Part shown: positions 30,019 through 40,768 of the stretch, one piece after another
How the letters are laid out: every line of letters starts with the position of its first letter
Numbering within the stretch: position 1 is the first letter of the stretch
Assembly: GCF_002261335.1 (NCBI RefSeq)
Contig: NZ_NEVL01000001.1
Span: 930,001 to 994,000, forward strand
Source of the DNA: Bordetella genomosp. 1
GTDB lineage: Bacteria > Pseudomonadota > Gammaproteobacteria > Burkholderiales > Burkholderiaceae_B
Reading direction: 5' to 3'
Length of the DNA stretch: 64,000 nt
Translations under genes and position numbers: made by a program
The notes under the pieces: generated by a model
The model's input: only the letters and a program-made list of their open reading frames with translations
Databases searched by the model: none
Told to the model about the DNA's origin: nothing

Positions 30019-30756
30019 TCAGGAGAGATAGATGCCGCCATTGACCTGCAGCGTTTCGCCGGTGACGAAGGCGGCCAGGGGCGAGCACAGGAAGGCGATG
30101 GCGCCGGCGATGTCTTCGGCGCTGCCATGGCGGCCGAGCGGTGTGCTGGCCAGCAGCTGCGAGCCCTTCTGGCCCAGCAGATCGCGTGTCATGGCAGTGG
30201 CGATTATACCGGGCGAGACCGTGTTGACCCGCACGCGCGGCGCCAGTTCCAGGGCCAGGCTGCGCGCGAACGACAGCACCGCGCCCTTGGTGGCGGCATA
30301 GGCCGCGTGGGCGTGGCTGCCGCGATGCGCGGCCAGCGAGGCGAGCAGCACCACCGCGCCCTGGTCGCGCAGCGCGCCCTGCGCGGCGCGGCACAGATAG
30401 AAGGTGCCGTTCAGGTTGATGCCCATCAGACGCTGCCAGTCGGCATCGCTCATGTCGCGCACCAGCGCCTCCGGATAGACGCCGGCGCAGTGCACCAGGT
30501 GATCGATGCCGCCGAAGCGCGCGCCGCATTCGCGCACCGCGCGGTCGCAATCGGCCGACGACGACACGTCGCCCACCACGGTGAGCACCGGATTGCCGTG
30601 CGCGGCCAGCGCGTCGGCCGCGCCCGCCAGGCGCGCCGCGTCGAGGTCGAACAGGGCCACGGCCGCGCCGTGGGCGGCCATGAGATGCGCGGTGGCCAGT
30701 CCGATGCCGGTGGCGCCGCCGCTGATGAGCACGGTCTTGCTTGCGAACGAAATCAC
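30019..30756 (-). CDS. SDR-family oxidoreductase
   Basis: 245 aa short-chain dehydrogenase with cofactor motif SGGATGIGLAT, the NAG-like HCAGVYPEA and the catalytic YAATK (Tyr-X3-Lys). Ends with the typical VTGETLQVNGGIYL. The GTG start at 30756 has GGAGAC 5 nt upstream and gives a standard SDR N-terminus; a longer reading from 30885 would run through the operator region. Divergent from a second SDR and a 2-oxo acid dehydrogenase complex; substrate unknown, presumably a secondary alcohol or ketone made in the same pathway. Confidence 0.87.
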   Translation of the reverse strand: MISFASKTVLISGGATGIGLATAHLMAAHGAAVALFDLDAARLAGAADALAAHGNPVLTVVGDVSSSADCDRAVRECGARFGGIDHLVHCAGVYPEALVRDMSDADWQRLMGINLNGTFYLCRAAQGALRDQGAVVLLASLAAHRGSHAHAAYAATKGAVLSFARSLALELAPRVRVNTVSPGIIATAMTRDLLGQKGSQLLASTPLGRHGSAEDIAGAIAFLCSPLAAFVTGETLQVNGGIYLS

Positions 30757-30838
30757 GTTTGTCTCCGTGGATGGCCGGTGGCCGATGGCGAGGCCGCGAA
30801 ATTTGTCGTTGACAGGCTTGCGGCGCCGCTCTGATAAT

Positions 30839-30870
30839 TTGTCTGACAACAAATATAACTCATCAGACAA
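30839..30870. promoter_or_regulatory. candidate FCD-regulator operator pair
   Basis: TTGTCTGACAA (30839-30849) is a perfect odd palindrome. A second copy in the opposite orientation, TTGTCTGATGA read on the minus strand, ends at 30870; the centres are 21 bp apart, about two helix turns. A looser TTGTCGTTGACA lies just upstream (30803-30814). FadR-subfamily regulators bind palindromes of the form T-GTC-N-GAC-A, so the FCD protein encoded at 29264 is the natural ligand. The sites sit between two divergent SDR genes. Confidence 0.65.
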
Positions 30871-30943
30871 GTGGCGAAAAGCCATGCCGGCAGCCCGCAG
30901 AGAGGGTCACCCTCCCGGCGCCGGGGTTGAGGTTGGAGACAAG

Positions 30944-31729
30944 ATGCATGCACCGTATGGGACCGATCCCGGCCTCGAGGGCCGGGTCGTCGTCATCACC
31001 GGCGCCGCGCGCGGCATCGGCCGCGCCTGCGCGCGGGCCTACGCCACCGTGGGCGCCCGGCTGGCCCTGCTGGATCTCGACGCGGCCGCGCTCGAAGCGG
31101 CCTGCGCCGAGCTGCGCGGGCAGGGCGCCGAGGCGCTCGCGCTCACCGCGTCCGTGACCGACCCCGAGGCCGTCGCCGCCGCGTTCGCCCGGGTCGACGC
31201 AGCCTACGGCGCGGTCGACGTGCTGCTCAACAACGCGGGCGTGTCGGCCAACAAACCCTCGCTCGACGTGACGCCCGAGGAGTGGCGCCGCGCCGTGGAC
31301 ATCAATCTGAACGGCGCGTTCTATTGCGCCCAGGCCGCCGGCCGCCGCATGCACGCGCAGGGCGCGGGCGTGATCGTGAACATGGCATCGATGTATGGCG
31401 TGGTGGCCGCGCCCGATCGCGCGGCCTACTGCGCCACCAAGGGCGCGGTCGTGATGCTGACGGAATCGCTCGCGCTCGAATGGGGGCCGCTGGGCATCCG
31501 CGTCAACGCGCTCGCGCCCGGCTACATCGACACCGACCTGCTGCGCGACCTGTCCGCGCGCGGCCGCGTCGACCTGGAACGCCTGAAGGGCCGCACGCCG
31601 CTGCGCCGTCTCGGCAGCGCCGAGGAAATGGCCGCGCTGGCGGTGTTCCTGGCCTCGCGCCAGGCCGCATACCTCAACGGCCACACCCTGGTGGCCGACG
31701 GCGGCTGGAGCCGCAACGCCTATCTCTGA
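30944..31729 (+). CDS. SDR-family oxidoreductase
   Basis: 261 aa with TGAARGIGRACARAY cofactor loop, NNAGVSANKPSLD and catalytic YCATK. GGAGAC precedes the ATG by 3 nt, the same leader signal as the divergent SDR. The first gene of an operon with the 2-oxo acid dehydrogenase complex, 22 nt upstream of E1. It probably makes or removes the oxo substrate of the complex (inference). Confidence 0.88.
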   Translation: MHAPYGTDPGLEGRVVVITGAARGIGRACARAYATVGARLALLDLDAAALEAACAELRGQGAEALALTASVTDPEAVAAAFARVDAAYGAVDVLLNNAGVSANKPSLDVTPEEWRRAVDINLNGAFYCAQAAGRRMHAQGAGVIVNMASMYGVVAAPDRAAYCATKGAVVMLTESLALEWGPLGIRVNALAPGYIDTDLLRDLSARGRVDLERLKGRTPLRRLGSAEEMAALAVFLASRQAAYLNGHTLVADGGWSRNAYL

Positions 31730-31751
31730 GACCTCACGGAGCCTTGCACGT

Positions 31752-33932
31752 ATGTCCCGTTATGAAGCGCTGGCGCCGGCGGCGCCGTGGCGCACCCTGA
31801 TCGCCGAAGATTCCGATTGGCAGGCCGCCGATCCCGCGCTGCTGGCCGCGATGTTGACGCAGCTGCACTGGATCCGCGCCTTTGAAGAGACCGTGCTCGA
31901 CCTGGCCGCCGCCGGGCTGGTGCACGGCCCCGCGCACTCCTCGATCGGCCAGGAAGGCGGCGCCGTCGCCTCCGTGCTGGCGCTGGGGGCGGGCGACCAG
32001 ATCAACGGCTCGCATCGCGGCCATCACCAGTTTCTGGCCAAGGCGCTGCAACACGCCGCGCCCGACCTGAGCCCCGCGGCGCCGCTCACGCCCGCGATCG
32101 ACACGGTGCTGCAACGCACGCTGGCCGAGATCATGGGCCTGGCGCAGGGCTATTGCCGCGGCCGCGGCGGTTCGATGCACCTGCGCTGGCTCGAGGCCGG
32201 CGCGCTCGGCACCAACGCCATCGTGGGCGGCGGCGTGCCGCTGGCCGCGGGCGCGGCCTGGGCCCATCGTCATGCCGGCACCGACCGCGTCGCCGTCACG
32301 TACTTCGGCGACGGCGCCATCAACATCGGCTCCGTGCTGGAGTCGATGAACCTGGCGGCCGCGTGGAAGCTGCCGCTGTGCTTCTTCGTCGAGAACAACC
32401 GCTACGCGGTCTCGACCACGGTGGACGAGGCCACGGCCGAGCCGCGCCTGTCGGCGCGTGGCCTGGCGTTCAACATCCCTTCCTGGCACGTCGACGGCAT
32501 GGACCCGCTCGCCACCCATCTCGCCATGCGCGAGGCGGTGGCGCACATGCGCGCCGGCCACGGCCCGACCCTGATCGAGGCGGACGTCTATCGCTTCTTC
32601 CACCAGAACGGCCCCTTCCCGGGCAGCGCGTTCGGCTATCGCAGCAAGGAAGAGGAAGCGTCGTGGCGCGCCCGCGATCCGCTCGATCATCTGGCGCGCC
32701 GCATGGTGGCGCGTGGCCTGATCGACGAGGCCGGCATCGCCGCGCTGCGGGCGCAGTGCAAGCAGGTGATGGACGAGATCGCGCAACGCCTCACCGAGGC
32801 GCTGCCCGACGGCAAGCGCCGCGTGCGCGCCGAGCTGTGGCCCAGCCCCGACTTTCGCGACGTGGGCCTGCGCAGCGACGCGTCGGAGTTCGACGGCATG
32901 CGCGTGCTGGAGGCCGCGGCGCACCCGGGCGCCACCGTCGAACGCAAGCTGGTGGACGCGGTCGCCGACGTGCTGGATCGCCGCATGGAGACCGATCCCG
33001 GCGTGGTGGTGCTGGGCGAAGACGTGCACCGGCTCAAGGGCGGCACCAACGGCGCGACGCGCGGCCTGAAGGACCGCTACCCCGATCGCGTGCTGGGCAC
33101 GCCGATCTCGGAAAACGCCTTCGCCGGTCTCGGCGGCGGGCTGGCGATGGATGGGCGCTACCGGCCCGTGGTCGAATTCATGTACCCCGACTTCATGTGG
33201 GTCGCGGCCGACCAGATCTTCAATCAGATCGGCAAGGCGCGCCACATGTTCGGCGGCGACATCGACGTGCCGCTGGTGCTGCGCACCAAGGTGGCGATGG
33301 GCACCGGCTACGGCTCGCAGCATTCGATGGACCCGGCCGGCATCGTCGCCACCGCGCCCGGCTGGCGCATCGTGGCGCCGTCCACGCCGCACGACTACAT
33401 CGGCCTGATGAACACCGCGCTGCGCTCGCGCGATCCGGTGCTGGTGATCGAGCACGTGGATCTGTACGCCGCGAGCGGCCCGATTCCCGAGGGCGACCTG
33501 GATTTCCACATCCCGTTCGGCCGCGCCGCGGTGCGCCGCAGCGGCCAGCGCGTCACCGTGCTGACCTATCTCGCGATGGTGGCCAAGACGCTGGCGGCGG
33601 TCGAGGCGTCGGGCATCGACGCCGAGGTGATCGACCTGCGCACGCTGGACCGCGCCAGCCTCGACTGGGAAACCATCGGCGCGAGCGTGCGCAAGACCAA
33701 CAACGTGCTGATCGTGGAGCAGGGCGCGCGCGGCACCTCGTATGGCGCGATGCTGGCCGACGAGATCCAGCGCCGCCTGTTCGACTGGCTCGACCAGCCG
33801 GTCAAGCGCGTGACCGGCGGCGAGGCCTCGCCCAGCATTTCCAAGGTGCTGGAGCGCGCGGCGTTCGCGGGCGAGGAAGAGGTCGCGGCCGGACTGCGCG
33901 ACGTGCTGGCCGATCTGGGAGAGCAGGCATGA
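31752..33932 (+). CDS. 2-oxo acid dehydrogenase E1, alpha and beta subunits fused
   Basis: 726 aa thiamine-diphosphate enzyme. Residues ~25-340 are the alpha subunit, with the ThDP motif GDGAINIGSVLESMN (about 187-201) ending in NN, and ~395-720 are the beta subunit (VLGEDVHRLKGGTNGATRGL, PISENAFAGLGGGLAM, GTGYGSQHSMDPAG). In most bacteria of the branched-chain or acetoin type these are two proteins; here they are one chain. It decarboxylates a 2-oxo acid or acetoin-like diketone and passes the acyl group to E2. The true substrate cannot be told from sequence. Confidence 0.92.
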   Translation: MSRYEALAPAAPWRTLIAEDSDWQAADPALLAAMLTQLHWIRAFEETVLDLAAAGLVHGPAHSSIGQEGGAVASVLALGAGDQINGSHRGHHQFLAKALQHAAPDLSPAAPLTPAIDTVLQRTLAEIMGLAQGYCRGRGGSMHLRWLEAGALGTNAIVGGGVPLAAGAAWAHRHAGTDRVAVTYFGDGAINIGSVLESMNLAAAWKLPLCFFVENNRYAVSTTVDEATAEPRLSARGLAFNIPSWHVDGMDPLATHLAMREAVAHMRAGHGPTLIEADVYRFFHQNGPFPGSAFGYRSKEEEASWRARDPLDHLARRMVARGLIDEAGIAALRAQCKQVMDEIAQRLTEALPDGKRRVRAELWPSPDFRDVGLRSDASEFDGMRVLEAAAHPGATVERKLVDAVADVLDRRMETDPGVVVLGEDVHRLKGGTNGATRGLKDRYPDRVLGTPISENAFAGLGGGLAMDGRYRPVVEFMYPDFMWVAADQIFNQIGKARHMFGGDIDVPLVLRTKVAMGTGYGSQHSMDPAGIVATAPGWRIVAPSTPHDYIGLMNTALRSRDPVLVIEHVDLYAASGPIPEGDLDFHIPFGRAAVRRSGQRVTVLTYLAMVAKTLAAVEASGIDAEVIDLRTLDRASLDWETIGASVRKTNNVLIVEQGARGTSYGAMLADEIQRRLFDWLDQPVKRVTGGEASPSISKVLERAAFAGEEEVAAGLRDVLADLGEQA

Positions 33933-33980
33933 GCATCGCGTCGAACCCGATTGGCGCTCTGCGCGCAGGAGGCATGCGCC

Positions 33981-35273
33981 ATGGCTGAACTGATCAAGCT
34001 GCCCGCCGTGGCGGCCGACAGCGCGGGCGGCGCGCTGGCGCAGTGGCTCAAGCAGGAAGGCGATACCGTGCGGGCCGGCGACGGCCTGGCCGAGATCGAG
34101 ACCGACAAGGCCATCGTCGAAATCAACGCGGAGCAGGGCGGCGTGCTGGCCCGCATCGTGGTGCCGGCCGGGCCGGCGCAACTGGCGGTCAACACCGTGC
34201 TCGGCGTGATCCGCTTCGCGGGCGAGAGCGACGCCGACGTGGCGCGCGCGCTGGCCGAGGCCGGCACGGCCGTGGCCCCGCAGGCGCCAACGGCGGCCCA
34301 GACGCCGGCGCCCGCCGCCACGGCAGCGGCCCCGGGCGTGGTTGCGCCCGCAACGACTCCGGCCAGCGCCGCACCCGCCAGTTCCGCCGAACCCGCCGAG
34401 TCCGCCGGGTCTGCCGAACCCGGCCGCCAGCTCGCCAGCCCGCTGGCGCGCCGGATCGCGCGCGAGCTCGGCGTGGACCTGGCCGGGGTTTCCGGCAGCG
34501 GCCCGCGCGGGCGCGTGGTCAAGCGCGACGTCGAGCATGCGGCAGCGCGCGGCGCGGCCGCGCCGGCGGCGTCTCGGAATGCAGCCAACCCAGCCGCCAC
34601 GCGCCTTCCCCACAGCAACATGCGCCGCACCATCGCGCGCCGCCTCACCGAGAGCAAGCAGGCGGTGCCGCACTTCTACCTCACGGTGGACTGCCGCATG
34701 GATGCGCTGCTGGACCTGCGCGAACAGGTCTGCCGCCAGGGGCCGCGCAAGGTGTCGGTGAACGACTTCATCGTCAAGGCCGCCGCGCTGGCCCTGGTCG
34801 AGGTGCCCGAGGTGAATGTCTCGTGGGAGCCCGACGCGCTGTTGCGCCACGCCAGCGCCGACATCTGCGTGGCGGTCGCCACCGAAGGCGGACTGACCAC
34901 GCCGGTGCTGCGCAACGCGGAGCGCAAGTCGCTGGTCGAGCTGGCCGGCGAGATCGCCGAGCTGGCCGGGCGCGCGCGCGAACAGCGCCTGCGGCCCGAG
35001 GAATACAGCGGCGGGTCGATGACGATCAGCAACCTGGGCATGTACGGCGTGCGCGAGTTCGCCGCCATCATCAATCCGCCCCAGGCCGCCATCCTCGCCG
35101 TGGGCGCGGCCGAGCGCCGCGCCGTGGTCGACGACGACGGCGCCGTGACGGCGGCGCGCATGATGACGGTCACCCTGTCGGCCGACCATCGCGCGGTCGA
35201 TGGCGCGGTGGCGGCGCGCTGGCTGGCGGCCTTCCGCCAGCTGGTCGAAGCGCCGCTGCGCATCCTGCTCTGA
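33981..35273 (+). CDS. dihydrolipoamide acyltransferase (E2) of 2-oxo acid dehydrogenase complex
   Basis: 430 aa. One lipoyl domain with the lipoylated Lys in IETDKAIVEI (K43), an Ala/Pro-rich linker (~90-150), a peripheral-subunit-binding domain (LARRIARELGVDLAGVSG), and the catalytic domain ending in ADHRAVDGAV, which contains the His-X3-Asp-Gly active site. The ATG at 33981 is chosen because AGGAGG precedes it by 8 nt and the lipoyl domain starts there. The acyl specificity is not evident. Confidence 0.94.
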   Translation: MAELIKLPAVAADSAGGALAQWLKQEGDTVRAGDGLAEIETDKAIVEINAEQGGVLARIVVPAGPAQLAVNTVLGVIRFAGESDADVARALAEAGTAVAPQAPTAAQTPAPAATAAAPGVVAPATTPASAAPASSAEPAESAGSAEPGRQLASPLARRIARELGVDLAGVSGSGPRGRVVKRDVEHAAARGAAAPAASRNAANPAATRLPHSNMRRTIARRLTESKQAVPHFYLTVDCRMDALLDLREQVCRQGPRKVSVNDFIVKAAALALVEVPEVNVSWEPDALLRHASADICVAVATEGGLTTPVLRNAERKSLVELAGEIAELAGRAREQRLRPEEYSGGSMTISNLGMYGVREFAAIINPPQAAILAVGAAERRAVVDDDGAVTAARMMTVTLSADHRAVDGAVAARWLAAFRQLVEAPLRILL

Positions 35274-35280
35274 GGCCGCC

Positions 35281-36678
<1,398 letters not shown>

Positions 36679-36764
36679 GATCCAACGCCGTTTAGGGAAA
36701 TTCCCAATTCGGGATCGGGGCACGTCCATTAGACTGGGGCGGCTCTGGTCCAATTCGATACATC

Positions 36765-36777
36765 ATATATCATATAT
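36765..36777. promoter_or_regulatory. 13-bp AT palindrome, candidate GntR operator before the ABC importer operon
   Basis: ATATATCATATAT, symmetric around the central C, lies 58 bp upstream of the substrate-binding protein start. The same 13 bp (reverse complement) occurs at 47873-47885 beside the gntR gene. In such high-GC DNA two copies at two promoters of one gene cluster are unlikely to be chance. Confidence 0.7.
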
Positions 36778-36834
36778 TTGAATGGCCCGCGGTGAAGGGT
36801 GAGGCAGTTTTCCACACAAAAACAGGAGCGAGAC

Positions 36835-38034
36835 ATGTTCAAAGTGAAGAAACTGGCGCTGGCAATCGGCGCGTGCAGCATCATGGTCAGCGGCGTTGCG
36901 CTGGCCGACATCAAGGTGGGAGCCCTGTTCCCGTTCAGCGGCGGCCTGGCCCTGCTGGGCCAGGAAAGCTATCGCGGCCTGGAGCTGGCCGTGAATGAGA
37001 TCAACGCCGCGGGCGGCGTGAACGGCGAGAAGATCCAGATCATCAAGGCCGACGCGGTCGATCCCACGCAGGCCGTGTCGGAAACCAAGCGCCTGACCTC
37101 GTCGGGCGTCGTCGCCGTGTTCGGCAGCTATGCCTCGGGCGTGTCGTATGCCGCCTCGCCGGTCACCGAGCTGGCCGGCATTCCCTACTTCGAGCTGGGC
37201 GCCACCGCCCACAAGATCACCACGCGCGGCTACAAGTACCTGTTCCGCAGCAACCCCAACACCGCCCTCTACGGCGTGTCGGTGGTGAACGCGCTGCACG
37301 AGACCATCGCGCCGGGCATGGGCCTGGATCCCAAGAGTATCAAGATCGGCATCATCCACGAAGACGGCCCCTACGGCACCGACGTGGCCGCCACCGAAAA
37401 GAAGCGCGCCGCCGAGCTGGGCTACAACGTGGTCGAGGTGCTGCCGTATTCGGCCAAGACGGTCGATCTGTCGTCGCTGATCCTGCGCCTGAAGGGCGCC
37501 GGCGTGAACGTGGTGCTGCAGACGGCCTACCAGAACGACGCCATCCTCTACTTCAACCAGGCCAAGTCGGCCGGCTTCACGCCCAAGGTCGTGATCGGCG
37601 CGGGCGGCGGCTACTCGCTCGCCGACACCGCCAAGGCGGTGGGCCCGGGCATGAACGGCGTGTTCGACCTCGACTTCCCGCAGGCCTCGATCAATCCGGC
37701 CGGCGCGCCCGGCCTCGACAAATTCCTCGAGGCCTACAAGACCACCTACAAGAGCGATCCGCAGTCGGGCCACAGCCTGACCAACTACGTGGGCGCCAAG
37801 GCCTTCTTCGAGGCCATCGGCAATGCCAAGTCGACCGACGCCGACAAGATCCGCGCCGCCGTGCTGGCCTACAAGAAGCCGGCCGGCCAGAGCGCCAACG
37901 GCTGGGGCTTCGACTTCGGCGAAGACGGCCAGAACAACGCCTCGACCTTCTACGTCATGCAGTGGCAGGACGGCAAGCTGGTCACCATCGGGCCCAAGGA
38001 TCTGGCCCTGGGCAAGCCGATCTTCAACAAATAA
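36835..38034 (+). CDS. ABC transporter periplasmic substrate-binding protein (Liv/Peripla_BP_6 type)
   Basis: 399 aa. A signal peptide (MFKVKKLALAIGACSIMVSG, cleavage near ALA-D) precedes the mature protein IKVGALFPFSGGLALLGQES. The family includes LivK/LivJ and receptors for aromatic acids, amides and betaines. Conserved ligand-carboxyl contacts typical of amino-acid binders were not verified. CAGGAGC ribosome site 6 nt before ATG. First gene of a long operon that runs to 45961; it defines what enters the pathway, but its ligand is unknown. Confidence 0.93.
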   Translation: MFKVKKLALAIGACSIMVSGVALADIKVGALFPFSGGLALLGQESYRGLELAVNEINAAGGVNGEKIQIIKADAVDPTQAVSETKRLTSSGVVAVFGSYASGVSYAASPVTELAGIPYFELGATAHKITTRGYKYLFRSNPNTALYGVSVVNALHETIAPGMGLDPKSIKIGIIHEDGPYGTDVAATEKKRAAELGYNVVEVLPYSAKTVDLSSLILRLKGAGVNVVLQTAYQNDAILYFNQAKSAGFTPKVVIGAGGGYSLADTAKAVGPGMNGVFDLDFPQASINPAGAPGLDKFLEAYKTTYKSDPQSGHSLTNYVGAKAFFEAIGNAKSTDADKIRAAVLAYKKPAGQSANGWGFDFGEDGQNNASTFYVMQWQDGKLVTIGPKDLALGKPIFNK

Positions 38035-38106
38035 AAAACGACAAACAGGAATGCCGGGGGCTGCCGCGGGCGGCGCCCGGCCATTCCATGCTTGCGAGGC
38101 AGCACA

Positions 38107-38973
38107 ATGGATATATTCATTCAATTGCTCATCAACGGGCTGTTGCTGGGCGGGGCCTACATCATCATCAGTCTCGGCCTCACGCTGATCTTCGGCGTGG
38201 TGCGCGTGGTCAACTTCGCGCACGGCGAGTTCCTGATGGTGGGCATGTACCTGGTCTACCTGATCGCCACCCACCTGGGCGTGCATCCCTACGCCGGGCT
38301 GATCCCGGTGGTCGTGATTCTCTTCGCGCTGGGCGCACTCACGCAGCGGCTGATCATCCAGCCCCTGCTCAATTCCGACGAGCACATCCAGATCTTCGCC
38401 ACGGTCGGGCTGTCGACCATCCTGTTCAACCTGGCGCTGGTGGTGTTCGGCGCCAACGTCGTGCGCGCGCCGGCCGAACTCGGCACCGGCGTGATCTCGG
38501 CCGGCGGCTTCACGCTGGTGAGCGGCCAGGTCATCACGTTCCTGGTGGCGATCGCGCTCACCGTGCTGCTGCACCTCTTCATGCACCACACCTATCTCGG
38601 CCGCGCGCTGCGTGCCGTGGCACAGCACCGCTACGCGGCGCTGCTGATGGGCGTGAACGTGAACGCCGTGTACGTGATCGCCTTCGGCCTGGGCACCGCC
38701 TTCGTCGGCGTGGCGGCGGGCCTGCTGGCGCCGCAGTATCCCGTGTTCCCCACCGTGGGCACCTATTTCGTGCTGACCGCGTTCGTGATCGTGGTGCTGG
38801 GCGGCCTGGGCAGCCTGTATGGCGCCGTCGCCGGCTCGCTCATCATCGGCGTGGTGGACACGCTCGCGGGCTACTACATCGCTCCGGATCTCAAGGAGGT
38901 CGTGTACTTCGGCATCTTCCTGTTGATTCTCGTCCTGCGGCCGACCGGCCTGTTCGGCAACGTCACGGAATAA
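38107..38973 (+). CDS. livH: ABC transporter permease, LivH type
   Basis: 288 aa with about eight hydrophobic helices. Opens MDIFIQLLINGLLLGGAYII, contains the LivH hallmark NFAHGEFLMVGMY and the ATPase-coupling loop HHTYLGRALRAVAQ. Forms the inner-membrane channel with the LivM half of the next protein. ATG at 38107 chosen over an upstream ATG at 38092 because it matches family N-termini. Confidence 0.93.
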   Translation: MDIFIQLLINGLLLGGAYIIISLGLTLIFGVVRVVNFAHGEFLMVGMYLVYLIATHLGVHPYAGLIPVVVILFALGALTQRLIIQPLLNSDEHIQIFATVGLSTILFNLALVVFGANVVRAPAELGTGVISAGGFTLVSGQVITFLVAIALTVLLHLFMHHTYLGRALRAVAQHRYAALLMGVNVNAVYVIAFGLGTAFVGVAAGLLAPQYPVFPTVGTYFVLTAFVIVVLGGLGSLYGAVAGSLIIGVVDTLAGYYIAPDLKEVVYFGIFLLILVLRPTGLFGNVTE

Positions 38974-38986
38974 CAAGGAGACCGAC

Positions 38987-40768
38987 GTGCTACCCGATAT
39001 CCGCAGCCCCAAAACCTACGTCAGCCTCATCCTGCTGACCGTCATGTTCATCGTGCCCGTCGTGGTGGGCACGGCCTTCTGGCTCAACCTGTTCGTCCTG
39101 CTGTTCGTGTTCGCCGCGCTGTCCACGGCCTGGAACATCGTCGGCGGCTACGCCGGCCAGCTCTCGCTCGGCCACGCCGTGTTCTACGGCATCGGCGGCT
39201 ACACGGCCACGCTGCTCACGCAGAACTTCGGCATCTCGCCCTGGATCGGCATGCTGCTGGGCGCCGTCATCTCCGGCCTGGTGGCGGTGGTGATCAGCTA
39301 CCCCACGCTGCGCCTGAAGGGCCCGTTCTTCGCGCTCTCCACCATCGCGATCCTGGAAGTGGTGCGCCTGCTGGTGATCCACGAGGAAAGCTGGACCGGC
39401 GGCTCCAGCGGCATCTCGCTGCCGCTGAACATCGGCTGGACCTGGATCGTGTTCCGCGACAAGGTCAACTACCTCATCATCGCCTTCGCGCTGTTCCTGC
39501 TGGTGCTGTGGGTGTCGTGGCTGATCCGCAAGTCGCGCGCGGGCCACTATCTGATCGCGATCCGCGAGCGCGAGGAAGCGGCGCGCGCGGTGGGCGTGCA
39601 TACGGTCAAGATGAAGATCATGGCGGCGGTGGCCTCGGCCATGCTGACCAGCCTGATCGGCACCTTCCACATCACCTACCTCACCTTCGTCGATCCGGCC
39701 TCGGCCTTCTCGCTCGAGCTGTCGATCCAGATCGCCATGTTCGCGCTGATCGGCGGCCTGGGCACCGTGGCGGGCCCGATCGCCGGCACCTTCCTGGTGT
39801 TGCCGATTGCCGAGTTCGCGCGCGGCTGGCTCTCCAGCGTGGGCAACGGCATGCACGGCGTGGTCTACGGGGCGATCCTGGTGCTGGTGGTGCTGACCAT
39901 TCCGCGCGGCCTGGCCGGCGCCTTCGGGCCCGCCATCGAGCGCTGGCTGGCGCGCCTGCCGTATCTGGGCACGCGCAAGCAGATCGCGGCGCTGCCGCCC
40001 GCGGCCACGGGCACCCAGAGCCTGAACCGCGACACGCCGGTGCTGCACGCCAAGAATCTGTTCAAGAACTTCGGCGGCCTGCGCGCCACCAACGACGTCT
40101 CGCTCACGCTCTACCAGAACGAGATCCTGGGCATGATCGGCCCGAACGGCGCGGGCAAGACCACGGTGTTCAACCTGATCTCCGGCTTTCTCGCGCCCGA
40201 CAAGGGCACGGTGACGCTGCTGGACCGCGACGGCGCCTGGGTCAGCTGCAAGACGCCCGACGAGCTGGCCCACAAGGGCATGGGCCGCACCTTCCAGATC
40301 GCGCGGCCCTTCACCGGCCTGACCGTGCTCGAGAACATCATGCTGGGCGCCTTCATCAAGACCCGCAACCGCGACGAGGCCGAGCAGATCGCGCGGCGCG
40401 TGGCCGAGCAGACCGACCTGGTGAAGTCGCTCGACACCGAGGCGCGCAATCTCACCGTGGGCGGCATGAAGCGCCTGGAAGTGGCGCGCGCGCTGGCCAC
40501 CCAGCCGAAGATCCTGCTGCTCGACGAGGTGATGGCGGGCCTGAACCCGGCCGACATCGAACGTGCCATCCAGATGATCCGCCGCATCCGCGATTCCGGC
40601 GTGTCGATCCTGCTGATCGAACACATGATGCAGGCCACCATGGCGCTGTCGGATCGCATCATCGTCATCAACGAAGGCGCCGTGCTGGTCAGCGGTCATC
40701 CCAAGGAGGTGGTGGAAAACCCCGCGGTGATCGAGGCCTATCTCGGCAAGGAGTACCAGGATGCTTAA
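38987..40768 (+). CDS. ABC transporter permease-ATPase fusion (LivM-LivG)
   Basis: 593 aa. Residues 1-~325 are a LivM-type permease (AWNIVGGYAGQLSLGHAVFY; coupling loop AIREREEAARAVGVHTVKMK). Residues ~350-593 are a LivG-type ATPase with Walker A GPNGAGKTT, signature LTVGGMKRLEVARALA, Walker B ILLLDEVMAGLNP and H-loop LIEHMM. The signature Ser-Gly is replaced by Val-Gly and DEP by DEV, a known LivG variant. GTG start with AAGGAG 7 nt upstream. The fusion fixes a 1:1 ratio of permease and ATPase. Confidence 0.93.
   Translation: MLPDIRSPKTYVSLILLTVMFIVPVVVGTAFWLNLFVLLFVFAALSTAWNIVGGYAGQLSLGHAVFYGIGGYTATLLTQNFGISPWIGMLLGAVISGLVAVVISYPTLRLKGPFFALSTIAILEVVRLLVIHEESWTGGSSGISLPLNIGWTWIVFRDKVNYLIIAFALFLLVLWVSWLIRKSRAGHYLIAIREREEAARAVGVHTVKMKIMAAVASAMLTSLIGTFHITYLTFVDPASAFSLELSIQIAMFALIGGLGTVAGPIAGTFLVLPIAEFARGWLSSVGNGMHGVVYGAILVLVVLTIPRGLAGAFGPAIERWLARLPYLGTRKQIAALPPAATGTQSLNRDTPVLHAKNLFKNFGGLRATNDVSLTLYQNEILGMIGPNGAGKTTVFNLISGFLAPDKGTVTLLDRDGAWVSCKTPDELAHKGMGRTFQIARPFTGLTVLENIMLGAFIKTRNRDEAEQIARRVAEQTDLVKSLDTEARNLTVGGMKRLEVARALATQPKILLLDEVMAGLNPADIERAIQMIRRIRDSGVSILLIEHMMQATMALSDRIIVINEGAVLVSGHPKEVVENPAVIEAYLGKEYQDA

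Noticed and set aside
30757-30885. N-terminal extension of the minus-strand SDR
   Set aside because: It would cover the palindromic operators and adds residues unlike SDR proteins; the GTG at 30756 has a good ribosome site.
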